DNA of 64,000 bases from positions 3,237,001 to 3,301,000 of the forward strand of contig NZ_CP084758.1 in assembly GCF_020535565.1 (NCBI RefSeq), written 5' to 3'. This DNA is from Shinella sp. XGS7 (GTDB taxonomy: Bacteria; Pseudomonadota; Gammaproteobacteria; Burkholderiales; Burkholderiaceae_C). The translations under genes and the position numbers were made by a program. Under the pieces are notes generated by a model that did not search any database, was not told the origin of the DNA, and worked only from the letters and a program-made list of their open reading frames with translations. Positions 45,318-56,004 of this stretch are shown in pieces (the stretch's first letter is position 1; each line of letters starts with the position of its first letter).

Positions 45318-46417
45318 GCGCGCGCTCCCCGCAGACGCAGACCCAGGCGGTTGCCCTGGTCGCGCAGGGTGAGCAGGGCCAGCGCAATCAGCAGGGCGCT
45401 GCCGTGCACCGAGAGCAGGGCGCCACCCAGGCTCATGCGGCCGGCCGCCACCCAGGACTGCGAGAGATTGATCATGTTGTAGTAGACGATGAAGCTCAGC
45501 AGGGCGAACAGCAGGTTCCAGTTATTGGGCCGGCGCGGGTTGGAGGCCGACATGCCGATGCCCAGCAGGGCCAGGTTGAAGCCGCCGATGGCCAGGCCCA
45601 GGCGCCAGGCCATCTCGCCCTGGTTGCGCGGCGTGGGGTTGCGCAGCAGGTCGAGGCTGTCCAGGGCCTTGGGCGGCAGGGCATCGACGGCGCGCATGGT
45701 CTGGGCATCGGTGAGCAGGCGGTAGCGCTCGAAGCGCGCCAGGGTCTTGGCACCGCTGGCCGGGTCCATCTCGTTGCGCTGGCCCTTGTCCAGCACCAGG
45801 TAGCGGTCTTCGCCCTCCATCTCGATGCGGCCCTGGTGGGCGGTGGTGACGGACTCGCTCTTCTCGGTCTTGTTAAGGATGAAGACATTGCGGCCGGTGC
45901 GCCCGCCGTCGGACTCGGCCTCACTGCCGCGGTCGATGAAGAAAACCTTGCTGCCGTCGCGCGAGCTCTGGAACTGGCCCGGCGCCACGCGCGAGAGGTC
46001 GGAGCGGCGCTCGTAGCGCTCCTTGAGCTGGGCGCTGTTGCGGTTGCCCCAGGGCCAGACGAAGATGGACAGCAGCACCACCAGCAGCAGCACGGGCCAG
46101 ACCGCACGCAGCACCGGGCGCACGAAGCGCGAGAGGCCGATGCCACTGGCGAACCAGATGGTCATCTCGGATTCCCGGTACATGCGGCCCAGGGTGGCCA
46201 CCACGGCCACGAAGAGCGAGAGGCTGAGCATGGTGGGCAGATGACCCAGGCCCGCATAGCCCATCAGCAGGATCACATCCTGCGGCGCCACCCGGCCGCC
46301 GGCCGCCTGACCCAGGGTGCGGATCAGCATCATGGTCAGCACGATGGTCAGGATGACCACCAGGGTCACGCCGAAGCTGCGGGCCAGCTCTTTGCGTACT
46401 GTGGAATCGAATAACAT
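45314..46417 (-). CDS. lptF: LPS export permease LptF
   Basis: A 367-residue partner of LptG. The N-terminal region (FDSTVRKELARSFGVTLVVI) and membrane helices match the YjgP/YjgQ family, with a periplasmic jellyroll between helices 3 and 4 (VFILNKTEKSESVTTAHQGR). It is divergent from pepA with only 28 bases between start codons, a classic lptF/pepA arrangement, so both promoters overlap the short AT-rich gap at 46418-46445. Confidence 0.92.
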   Translation of the reverse strand: MLFDSTVRKELARSFGVTLVVILTIVLTMMLIRTLGQAAGGRVAPQDVILLMGYAGLGHLPTMLSLSLFVAVVATLGRMYRESEMTIWFASGIGLSRFVRPVLRAVWPVLLLVVLLSIFVWPWGNRNSAQLKERYERRSDLSRVAPGQFQSSRDGSKVFFIDRGSEAESDGGRTGRNVFILNKTEKSESVTTAHQGRIEMEGEDRYLVLDKGQRNEMDPASGAKTLARFERYRLLTDAQTMRAVDALPPKALDSLDLLRNPTPRNQGEMAWRLGLAIGGFNLALLGIGMSASNPRRPNNWNLLFALLSFIVYYNMINLSQSWVAAGRMSLGGALLSVHGSALLIALALLTLRDQGNRLGLRLRGARA

Positions 46418-46445
46418 CCGGGCACTTTAATAATTTCGCGACATT

Positions 46446-47906
46446 ATGGACTTCCGTACTCAGTCTGCGTCCCTGGACGCTCTGGCCGGCGTGAATGCCG
46501 ACGCCCTGGTGCTGGTGCTGGCCGGCGACAGCCTGCCCCCAGGCCTGGACCCCGTGGTGGCCGCTGCGGTCAAGGACGCCGTCAAGCTGGGTGATTTCGA
46601 GCTCAAGGCCGGCAAGACCCTGGTGCTGCCGCGCGTGACGGGCCTCAAGGCCCCGCGTCTGGTGCTGGCCGGTGCCGGCAAGGCCTCGCTGAAGTCGGCC
46701 CGCGCTGCCGTGCAGGCCGCCTTGGCCGCGCTCAAGAGCGGGGGCACGGCCCACGCCGCCCTGGCTTTTGCTGGCTTCGAGAGCCTGAGCGAAAGCCTGA
46801 TCGAGCAGGCCGTGCTGGCTGCGCTGGAAGTGAGCTATGTCTATCGCCACACCAAGCCCAGCGCCCCGGCGGCCCCCAAGCTGGCCAAGCTGAGCCTGCT
46901 GCTGGGCAAGGACGATGCCAAGCTGGCCAAGACCGGTCTGGCCCGCGGCCAGGCCATCGGCGCCGGCATCGAGCTGGCCCGCGAGGCCGCCAACCGTCCG
47001 CCCAACTACGCCACCCCCACCTACCTGGCCGAGCAGGTCAAGGCCCTGGGCAAGAGCCACGGCCTGAAGGTCGAGGTGCTGGACCAGAAGGCCGTGGAGA
47101 AGCTGGGCATGGGCAGCTTCCTGGCCGTGGCCAAGGGTTCGACCGAGCCGCTGCGCTTCATCGTGGCCCGTTACGAAGGCGCGGCCAAGACGGTGGCGCC
47201 GGTGGTGCTGGTGGGCAAGGGCATCACCTTTGACTCCGGCGGCATCTCGCTCAAGCCGGGCGCCGGCATGGACGAGATGAAGTTCGACATGGGCGGCGCG
47301 GCCAGCGTGCTGGGCACCCTGCGTGCCGTGGCCGAACTCAAGCCCAAGCTGAACCTGGTGGCCATCATCGCCGCCTGCGAGAACATGCCGGCTGGCAACG
47401 CGGTCAAGCCGGGCGATGTGGTGACCTCCATGTCGGGCCAGACCATCGAGATCCTGAACACCGACGCCGAAGGCCGCCTGATCCTGTGCGACGCGCTGAG
47501 CTACGCCGAGCGCTTCAAGCCCGCGGTGGTGGTGGACGTGGCCACCCTGACCGGCGCTTGCGTGATCGCCCTGGGCGGCGTGCGCAGCGGCATGTACGCC
47601 AGCGACGACGAACTGGCCGGCGCCCTGCTGGCCGCAGGTGATGCGGCCCTGGATCCCTGCTGGCGCATGCCCCTGGACGACGAGTACGAGGAAGGCCTGA
47701 AGAGCAACTTCGCCGATGTGGCCAATGTGGCCGGTCGCGAGGGCGGCTCCATCACCGCCGCCAAGTTCCTGCAGCGCTTTGCCAGCAAGTACCGCTGGGC
47801 GCATCTGGACATCGCCGGCACCGCCTGGAAGGGCGGCGGCGCCAAGGGCAGCACCGGTCGCCCGGTCGGTCTGCTGACCCACTTCGTGCTGTCCCAGGCG
47901 CGCTGA
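46446..47906 (+). CDS. pepA: Leucyl aminopeptidase
   Basis: A 486-residue M17 aminopeptidase that removes N-terminal residues and, in E. coli, also binds DNA. The metal-binding signature NTDAEGRLILCDAL and the core GKGITFDSGGISLKP...MKFDMGGAA are present. The length is typical. It is followed by holC, as in many Gammaproteobacteria and Betaproteobacteria, though valS is elsewhere here. Confidence 0.95.
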   Translation: MDFRTQSASLDALAGVNADALVLVLAGDSLPPGLDPVVAAAVKDAVKLGDFELKAGKTLVLPRVTGLKAPRLVLAGAGKASLKSARAAVQAALAALKSGGTAHAALAFAGFESLSESLIEQAVLAALEVSYVYRHTKPSAPAAPKLAKLSLLLGKDDAKLAKTGLARGQAIGAGIELAREAANRPPNYATPTYLAEQVKALGKSHGLKVEVLDQKAVEKLGMGSFLAVAKGSTEPLRFIVARYEGAAKTVAPVVLVGKGITFDSGGISLKPGAGMDEMKFDMGGAASVLGTLRAVAELKPKLNLVAIIAACENMPAGNAVKPGDVVTSMSGQTIEILNTDAEGRLILCDALSYAERFKPAVVVDVATLTGACVIALGGVRSGMYASDDELAGALLAAGDAALDPCWRMPLDDEYEEGLKSNFADVANVAGREGGSITAAKFLQRFASKYRWAHLDIAGTAWKGGGAKGSTGRPVGLLTHFVLSQAR

Positions 47907-47929
47907 AACCGGCGAGGGCGCCCGCGCGC

Positions 47930-48358
47930 ATGAGCGAGATCAGCTTCTACACCGGGGTGCCCGAGCGCCTGCCCTATGTGTGCCGCCTGCTGCGCAAGGC
48001 GCAGCTCAGCGGCGCGCGCCTGACGGTGCTGGGGCCGGCCACCTTGCTGGAGCGGCTGGACCGGGCGCTGTGGGAGTTCGAGCCCACCGAGTTCGTGCCG
48101 CACCTGCGCCTGCGCCCGGAGCAGGCCCATCCCTGGGCCGAGCGCACACCCGTGCTGCTGGCCGAGCAGGTCGAGGATCAGCCGCACCGCGAGGTGCTGC
48201 TGAACCTGGGCATGGAGCTGCCCCAGGGCTTCGAGGGCTTTCGCCGCGTGCTGGAGGTGGTGGCGCGCGAGCCGGAGCAGGTCGAGGCTGGGCGGCGCCG
48301 CTTCAAGCAGTACAAGCAGCTGGGCCATGAGGTCCAGCACCATGTGGTGAGCCCATGA
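47930..48358 (+). CDS. holC: DNA polymerase III chi subunit
   Basis: A 142-residue clamp-loader accessory protein that links the replicase to SSB. The start SEISFYTGVPERLPYVCRLL and the block FVPHLRLRPEQAHPWAERTP...PVLLAEQVEDQPH are characteristic. Its stop overlaps the next start (ATGA). The position after pepA supports the call. Confidence 0.9.
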   Translation: MSEISFYTGVPERLPYVCRLLRKAQLSGARLTVLGPATLLERLDRALWEFEPTEFVPHLRLRPEQAHPWAERTPVLLAEQVEDQPHREVLLNLGMELPQGFEGFRRVLEVVAREPEQVEAGRRRFKQYKQLGHEVQHHVVSP

Positions 48359-49023
48359 GTGCGCCGCCGCGCGTGGTGCCCACGCTGACCGAGGTGCTGG
48401 ACGAGGCTAGGCTGCGGCCGCTGGAGCCCGCGCTCCAGCCGGAGCTCGAGCCCCAGGCGCCTGCGTTGCCATCCTTGCCCGAGCCGGTACCGGCACCGGT
48501 ATCAGAGCCGGCATCGGTGACTGTATCCGCGCCGGTCTTGCCTGCGCCCCCGCGCCTGCCGCGGGAGGAGTCGGCCCTGGTGCCCGAGCTGGGCCCAGGT
48601 GCTGCTTTCGCACCCTTTCCCGAACCGGCGCCGGCCCCACTGGCGCTTGCGGACTTTGATCTGGATCTGAACCTGGGGGGCGATCCGCCGTCCAGCCCGC
48701 CGAGTCCGCTGAGCCCAGCCCCCTGGGCCGAGGTGCCGGTGCCGGCTGCACCCGCACCGGCCCCGGCTGCCCCGCGGGTGGATCAGGCCTTTCTGGACAG
48801 TCTCGAGGCCGGCTTGCGCCAGCGGGCCGGTCTGGCCCTGGAACAGGCCCTGGACGAGTTGCTGGAGCAGCAACTGCGCCAGCGTATCGAGCAGGCCATG
48901 GCCCGCCAGGGCGAGCTGCTGCTGCAGGAACTGCGCGAGCTGCTGGCGCCCCGCCTGGAAAACCTGGTCGAGCAGGCGCTGGCCGAGGTGCTGCACCAGG
49001 AACGCGAGCGCCTGGGGCGCTGA
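48355..49023 (+). CDS. Hypothetical protein, Pro/Ala-rich with C-terminal helices
   Basis: A 222-residue protein translationally coupled to holC (ATGA overlap). Residues 20-140 are a Pro/Ala/Glu-rich, probably disordered linker. The last 80 residues are predicted helical, with Leu, Gln and Glu repeats (LEQALDELLEQQLRQRIEQA). There is no signal peptide or membrane helix. The function is unknown; the coupling with holC might suggest a replisome-linked role, but this is speculation. Confidence 0.7.
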   Translation: MSAPPRVVPTLTEVLDEARLRPLEPALQPELEPQAPALPSLPEPVPAPVSEPASVTVSAPVLPAPPRLPREESALVPELGPGAAFAPFPEPAPAPLALADFDLDLNLGGDPPSSPPSPLSPAPWAEVPVPAAPAPAPAAPRVDQAFLDSLEAGLRQRAGLALEQALDELLEQQLRQRIEQAMARQGELLLQELRELLAPRLENLVEQALAEVLHQERERLGR

Positions 49024-49215
49024 AGCATCCGGCGTCTCTTGCCGGGCCGTGTCAGGCTCCGGCGACACCCTGACCCTGGTACTTCCCCGGGGCCAAGCCC
49101 TGTCAACCCCTTGTCGCGCCCCTCGTTGAGCCTGTGTCGCTGCGGCATGCCCGTATAGCTCCCGCTCATGCTTTCCCCTAAAGAGATGCGCGGGCTTTTG
49201 GGGTATGTTTGTGCG

Positions 49216-49229
49216 GTTGATACATCAAC
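49216..49229. promoter_or_regulatory. Palindrome upstream of the LIV-binding protein gene
   Basis: A 6-bp inverted repeat (gttgat/atcaac) with a 2-base spacer lies 40 bases before the start codon. It could be an operator. The start itself has GGAGG at 49256-49260 with 8-base spacing. Confidence 0.3.
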
Positions 49230-49268
49230 AGTGATAGCTCTCCTTCTTCCAACTCGGAGGTTAATTTC

Positions 49269-50411
49269 ATGCAAGTCAAGTTGAACGTGATCGTGGGCGC
49301 GGTCGCCGTGGTGCTGAGCGGCACCGCGATGGCTCAGGAGCTGGTGGTGAAGATCGGCCACGTGGGGCCGACCAGCGGTGCCATCGCTCACCTGGGCAAG
49401 GACAATGAGTTGGGCGCCCGTCTGGCCATCGAGGAGCTGAACGCCAAGGGCGTGAGCATCGGTGGCAAGAAGGCCAAGTTCGAGCTGCTGGCCGAAGACG
49501 ATGCCGGCGACCCGAAGCAGGGCACGGCTGCGGCGCAGAAGCTGGTGGACTCCAAGGTCAACGGCGTGGTGGGCCACCTGAACTCCGGCACCTCGATCCC
49601 GGCCTCCAAGGTCTACAGCGATGCCGGCATTCCGCAGGTTTCGCCCTCGGCCACCAACCCCAAATTCACCCGCAACGGCTACAAGACCACCTTCCGCGTG
49701 GTGGCCGATGACGTGCACCTGGGTGGCACCCTGGGCAAGTACGCCGTCAAGGAGCTCAAGGGCAAGAGCATCGCCGTGATCGACGATCGCACCGCCTACG
49801 GCCAGGGCGTGGCCGACGAGTTCGAGAAGGGCGTCAAGGGCGCGGGCGGCAAGGTCGTGGGCCGCGAGTTCACCAATGACAAGGCCACGGACTTCACCGC
49901 CATCCTGACCTCCATCAAGGCCAAGAAGCCCGATGTGGTCTTCTTCGGCGGCATGGATGCGGTGGCCGGCCCCATGCTGCGCCAGATGAAGCAGCTGGGC
50001 ATCGAAGCCAAGTTCATGGGCGGCGACGGCATCTGCTCGGGTGAACTGCCCAAGCTGGCCGCAGGCACCATGGGCGACGGCCAGGTGGTCTGCGCCGAGG
50101 CCGGTGGCGTCGAGGGCGAGTCCAAGAAGTCCATGGACACCTTCAAGGCCAAGTTCAAGGAAAAGTACAAGGTGGACGTGCAGATCTACGCCCCCTATGT
50201 GTACGACGCCGTGAACGTGCTGGTGGCTGCCATGGTCAAGGCCGGTTCCGCCGAGCCGGCCAAGTACCTGCCGGTGCTGGCCAAGACCGAGGGCTACAAG
50301 GGTGTGACCGGCACCATCGCCTTCGACAACAAGGGCGACATCAAGAACGGTGCCCTGACCCTGTTCACCTACAAGGGTGGCAACCGCGAGCAGATCGCGG
50401 TGGTGCGCTAA
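49269..50411 (+). CDS. Branched-chain amino-acid ABC transporter binding protein
   Basis: A 380-residue periplasmic protein with a signal peptide ending in SGTAMA. The mature start QELVVKIGHVGPTSGAIAHLG and the body (LLAEDDAGDPKQGTAAAQKLV, VFFGGMDAVAGPMLRQMKQ) match the LivK/LivJ family. No permease or ATPase genes are adjacent, so it is either an orphan or served by a distant transporter. A strong terminator follows. Codon bias is strongly optimised (Lys AAG, Gly GGC), suggesting high expression. Confidence 0.9.
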   Translation: MQVKLNVIVGAVAVVLSGTAMAQELVVKIGHVGPTSGAIAHLGKDNELGARLAIEELNAKGVSIGGKKAKFELLAEDDAGDPKQGTAAAQKLVDSKVNGVVGHLNSGTSIPASKVYSDAGIPQVSPSATNPKFTRNGYKTTFRVVADDVHLGGTLGKYAVKELKGKSIAVIDDRTAYGQGVADEFEKGVKGAGGKVVGREFTNDKATDFTAILTSIKAKKPDVVFFGGMDAVAGPMLRQMKQLGIEAKFMGGDGICSGELPKLAAGTMGDGQVVCAEAGGVEGESKKSMDTFKAKFKEKYKVDVQIYAPYVYDAVNVLVAAMVKAGSAEPAKYLPVLAKTEGYKGVTGTIAFDNKGDIKNGALTLFTYKGGNREQIAVVR

Positions 50412-50460
50412 CTCTTAGCTGCCTTCCCCTCGGCGAGCTCCGGCTCGCCAGGCACCCCAG

Positions 50461-50483
50461 CGCCCACCTCGGTGGGCGTTTTT
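50461..50483 (+). terminator. Rho-independent terminator after the LIV-binding protein gene
   Basis: An 8-bp stem (cgcccacc 50461-50468 with ggtgggcg 50471-50478) is followed by a run of five T. A second GC hairpin lies just upstream at 50432-50449 (ggcgagc/gctcgcc). Confidence 0.85.
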
Positions 50484-51000
50484 CATGGCGGGTCCAGTCC
50501 CTCCCCCCTCATCCAGGTGCCCCGTCTGTGGGCTTGGCGCCGCAGTGCCTGCAGCCGCTCGGCCGGCTTGCTGTGTGATTTCGGTGGTGGCGTGGAAAAC
50601 GCACGGGCGCCGTGCGGGAGCTCGCGTCACGCGCCCGCGTCTTCGGCTCTACTGCGGTTTTCAGGCACTTGGTTCCCGGCTTTGGCCGAGGCTGATTCCT
50701 TCGAATTAGGGGGGCGCTCCGAAGTCAAGAAAACGTCATGTTTGAAGGGCTTTTTCATGGGGCACAGCACCCTTTAAACGGGGGGCTTTCAAGACCCTGG
50801 CGCGCGGGCATGATGCGGCCGCACATCGGGTTTTCAGCATCGCAGAGTCTGCAGCGTTTGCTTCAGGCCTGAAGCCCGAATCGACACGGGGTACGGGTAT
50901 CAGACCGGACCGTCAGATTCGGCAGCCGGGGTTTCAAGGCAGGCAGGAAATCCAGCTCGGAGGCAGTGGTCGCTTCCGGGCAATGCGACTGGGGATGAGC
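50484..51000. other. Long intergenic region before the PEP-CTERM-type module
   Basis: About 517 bases without a convincing gene. Short open frames overlap each other and lack homology. The stretch 50700-50800 is less GC-rich and should contain the promoter for the sugar transferase. I checked for a sigma-54 site: a tggcgcg near 50800 has no GC dinucleotide at the right distance. Confidence 0.5.
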
Positions 51001-52386
51001 ATGGTTCGGATATTCAATCATTATTTGCACAGGCGCACGCTGCTCCAGGTCTTCTTCGACGTGGGGCTGATCATCATGGCCTTGCTGGCCGTGGTCGTCA
51101 GCCAAGGTGGTGCCAATGCCGGACAGATCATTCCCTTTGCCGCTTCCCACGGCCTGTCGCTGGCTGGTTGCATGTTCGTCATCAACTCGGCGACCGGCTT
51201 CTACCAGCATGTGCACAACCGCTCTCTGACCGAGTCCTGCGCCCGCGGCCTGCTGGCCCTGCTGATCGCGCTGCCCCTGGCTTATGGGATCTTCAGCCTG
51301 CTGCCCAGCGACGCCGGGCATCGCGAGCTGCTGACCTTTGCCGCCATGGGCGCCGTGGCCGCCGTTCTGGCCCATCGCGTTTATGCCGCCCATTCGAGCA
51401 TCCAGGCGCAGGCCAAGACCAAGGTGCTGATCTTCGGTTCCGGCGAAGCTGCCAAGACCGTGGGCATGACGCTCAAGGCTGCGGATCCCCATGTGCATAT
51501 CGTGGGCTACTTTGCGGGCCCCAATGAATCCCAGATCGAAGTGGCTCGTGCCGAGCTGATCGAGCCGCAAGGCAGCCTGACCGAGACCGCCCTGAGCCTG
51601 GGTGTGGATGAGATCGTGGTGGCGCTTTCCGAGCGCCGCGGTGGCAGCATGCCGATGCGCCAGCTGCTCGACTGCAAGCTCTACGGCATCAAGGTGGTGG
51701 ACATTGCCACTTACTTCGAGAAGACCCTGGCCCAGATCAAGATCAGCCATGTGAATGCCGGCTGGCTGATCTTCGGTGATGGTTTCAACCAGGGTGTGCT
51801 GCGCACTGCCGTCAAGCGCGTCTCCGACATCATTTCCTCCTCCCTGATCCTGCTGCTGACGCTGCCTCTGATGTTGATCACGGCGCTGGCCGTGAAGCTG
51901 GAGTCGCGCGGGCCGGTGTTCTACCGCCAGGAGCGTGTCGGCCTGAATGGCCGACCCTTCCAGGTGATCAAGTTCCGCAGCATGCGCACCGACGCGGAGA
52001 AGGATGGCAAGCCGCGCTGGGCCAGCAAGAACGATGACCGCGTCACCCGGGTGGGTCGATTCATCCGCCGCGTGCGTATCGACGAGCTGCCGCAGCTGAT
52101 CAATGTGCTCAAGGGCGAGATGAGCATGGTGGGGCCGCGTCCGGAGCGCCAGTACTTCGTCGATGAGCTGGTGGCCAAGATCCCCTACTTCGCCGTGCGC
52201 CATAGCGTGAAGCCGGGTGTGACCGGCTGGGCCCAGGTGCGCTACGAGTACGGTTCTACCGTCGAGGATTCGATCGAGAAGCTGCAGTACGACCTCTACT
52301 ACGTCAAGAACCACACCCTGTTCCTGGATCTGCTGATCATGCTGGAAACGGTGGCGGTGGTGCTGACGGGCAAGGGCGCACGCTGA
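51001..52386 (+). CDS. Polyprenyl-phosphate sugar transferase, PEP-CTERM-associated (TIGR03013-like)
   Basis: A 461-residue membrane protein that attaches the first sugar-phosphate to a lipid carrier for exopolysaccharide. N-terminal helices and a CoA-binding-like middle domain (VLIFGSGEAAKTVGMTLKA) precede the bacterial sugar-transferase domain (FYRQERVGLNGRPFQVIKFR, RVRIDELPQLINVLKGEMSM, VGPRPERQYFV). ATG 51001 is 6 bases after GGGG and gives the family start MVRIFNHYL; ATG 50983 and 50995 are upstream options. It precedes prsK on the same strand. Confidence 0.87.
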   Translation: MVRIFNHYLHRRTLLQVFFDVGLIIMALLAVVVSQGGANAGQIIPFAASHGLSLAGCMFVINSATGFYQHVHNRSLTESCARGLLALLIALPLAYGIFSLLPSDAGHRELLTFAAMGAVAAVLAHRVYAAHSSIQAQAKTKVLIFGSGEAAKTVGMTLKAADPHVHIVGYFAGPNESQIEVARAELIEPQGSLTETALSLGVDEIVVALSERRGGSMPMRQLLDCKLYGIKVVDIATYFEKTLAQIKISHVNAGWLIFGDGFNQGVLRTAVKRVSDIISSSLILLLTLPLMLITALAVKLESRGPVFYRQERVGLNGRPFQVIKFRSMRTDAEKDGKPRWASKNDDRVTRVGRFIRRVRIDELPQLINVLKGEMSMVGPRPERQYFVDELVAKIPYFAVRHSVKPGVTGWAQVRYEYGSTVEDSIEKLQYDLYYVKNHTLFLDLLIMLETVAVVLTGKGAR

Positions 52387-52460
52387 GTTTTCCCGCGAGA
52401 GACGCCGGCTCGGCGTTTGCGCCGATGGTCGGTGCTCGCTCGAGCATGGTGGAATGACAC

Positions 52461-54583
52461 ATGCTTGACCGGGAGATCGACATTGCTGCGGCCGCCTTCG
52501 CGCTGGCCATTGCGGCCCACGCGGCCCTCCTGCTGAGTCTGGCCTGGCGCCTGCTGAGGCGCCATCGTGAGGCCGCTTCGGCAGACTGGTTCTTTCTGCT
52601 GGCGCTGGGCCTGAGCCTGGGCTGGGCAGGGTTGGGTCTCTATGCCCAGGCTCCCGCCGGCCGCGATTACCAATCCCTGTGGCTGCCGCTGCTGGATGCC
52701 CTGCGCTACGGGGCCTGGTTCGCCTTTGTGCTGCGCCTGCTGCGGCCGGATCCGTCCGAGGCCTCTCCGGCCGAGGGGCTTGGCGTGCGGGGGCTGAGGG
52801 CCGGGGCCTGGCTGGCCTGTCTGGCGACCGTCTCGCTGCAGCTCTTGCAGGAGTACAGCCCCTACGCCTACTCGCTCTGGGATCGTCCCCTGGCCTTTGC
52901 CGGGCTGGCCCAGGCCGTGCTTGGCCTGATGCTGGTCGAGCAGTTGCTGCGCAACAGCCGGGGCGATGCCCGCTGGGGAGCCAAGCCCGTGTGCCTGGCC
53001 CTGGCCTCCATCTTCGTCTTCGACCTCTACACCTACTCGCTGGCCGCCCTGTTCAGCCAGTACGACGGGGATGCCTACGACATCCGGCCTGCCGTGCACA
53101 GCATGGCCGTTCCTCTGCTCTTCGTGGCGCTGCGCCGGCACAAGGACTGGCTGTCCAAGATGCATGTCTCGCGCGCGGCGGTCTACCAGTCGGCCACCCT
53201 GCTGATCGTGGGGGCCTATCTGCTGCTGGTGTCGGGCGTGGGCTACTACGTGCGCTACACCGGGGGCAACTGGGGGCGGGCCATGCAGATCGCGCTGATG
53301 TCCGTGGCCCTTGTGGCCCTGGTCAGCGTGCTGTTCTCGGGGGCGATGCGGGCCAAGCTGCGCGTCTACATCAACAAGAATTTCTTCAGCTACCGCTACG
53401 ACTACCGCGAGGAGTGGCTCAAGTTCACGGCCATGCTGGCCTCGCAGAACTCGCCGCAGGAGCTGGGGGTCTCGGTCATCAAGGGCATCGCCAATCTGGT
53501 CGAGAGTCCTTCGGGCGGCCTGTGGCTGATGCGGCAGGGACAGGGAGGCTTTCAGCAGGTGGCGGCCTGGAACACCTTGCCCAGTGCCGAGATCGAGCCG
53601 ACCGAATCCACCATGGCCGCGTTTTTGCGCAGCAGCGGCTGGATCGTCGATCTGGATGAGTATCGGCGCGCTCCCCAGCGCTACCGCGAGCTGCAGCTGG
53701 CCGACTGGCTGCGGGCCGATACCCGCTGCTGGCTGCTGGTGCCCCTGCTGGTCGGCACGGAGCTGACCGGCTTCGTGCTGCTGGGCCCGCCCCGCACCCG
53801 CATGGAGCTCAACTGGGAGGTGCGCGATCTGCTGCGCACCGTCAGCAGCCAGGCCTCGGGCTATCTGGCCCAGATGCAGGCCACCGAGGCCTTGCTGGAG
53901 GCGCGCAAATTCGATGCCTTCAACCGCATGTCGGCCTTTGTGGTGCACGATCTCAAGAACATCGTGACCCAGCTGTCCCTGATGATGAAGAATGCGCGCC
54001 GCCTGCGGGACAACCCGGAGTTCCAGGAGGACATGCTGGCCACCGTGGAGAACTCGCTGGAGAAGATGCGGCAGCTGATGTTGCAGCTGCGCGAAGGCAA
54101 CACCCCACATGGCAGCGGCCATGGCGTGGAGCTGGAGGCAATCGCGCGCCGCCTGGCCGGGGCCGCCCTCAGCAAGGGGCGGGAGTTGCATCTGGAGATT
54201 CGTGCCGCCGCGAGCACGCGCGGTCACGAGGAACGGGTGGAGCGGGTGATAGGCCATGTGGTGCAGAACGCCTTTGATGCCACCCCCGAGGAAGGCGAGG
54301 TTCGCCTGGCCCTGAGCGTGGAGGGCAGCTACGCGCAGGTCGAAGTCAGCGACACCGGCTGCGGCATGTCCGAGGAATTTGTGCGCACGCGTCTGTTCAA
54401 GCCCTTCCAGACCACCAAGAGCAGTGGCATGGGCATAGGCGCCTACGAGAGTTTTCAGTATCTGCAGGAATTGGGAGGCAAGATCAAAGTGCATAGCGAA
54501 GTCGACCGCGGGACGCGGATCACCATCCTTCTGCCCCTGTTCCACGCTTCCAAGCGCTCCGACCTGGGTATGCTGGGCGCCAA

Positions 54584-54587
<4 letters not shown>
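52461..54587 (+). CDS. prsK: PEP-CTERM system histidine kinase PrsK
   Basis: A 708-residue membrane kinase. About eight N-terminal helices make up the first 300 residues, followed by a GAF-like segment (GLWLMRQGQGGFQQVAAWN). The transmitter has His496 in VVHDLKNIVTQLSLMMKNA, VIGHVVQNAFDATPEEGEV and the ATP lid DTGCGMSEEFVRTRLFKPF. The organisation matches PrsK, which pairs with PrsR in exosortase loci. It overlaps prsR by 4 bases. Confidence 0.9.
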
Positions 54588-55948
<1,361 letters not shown>

Positions 55949-56004
55949 GACGCGACCCGACCATGGATCGCAAGCCATCAATCACGAGGGACAGGAAGTC
56001 GATC

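Noticed and set aside
50795-50825. Possible sigma-54 promoter before the sugar transferase gene
   Set aside because: A TGGCGCG is present but the GC of the -12 element is not at the required distance.
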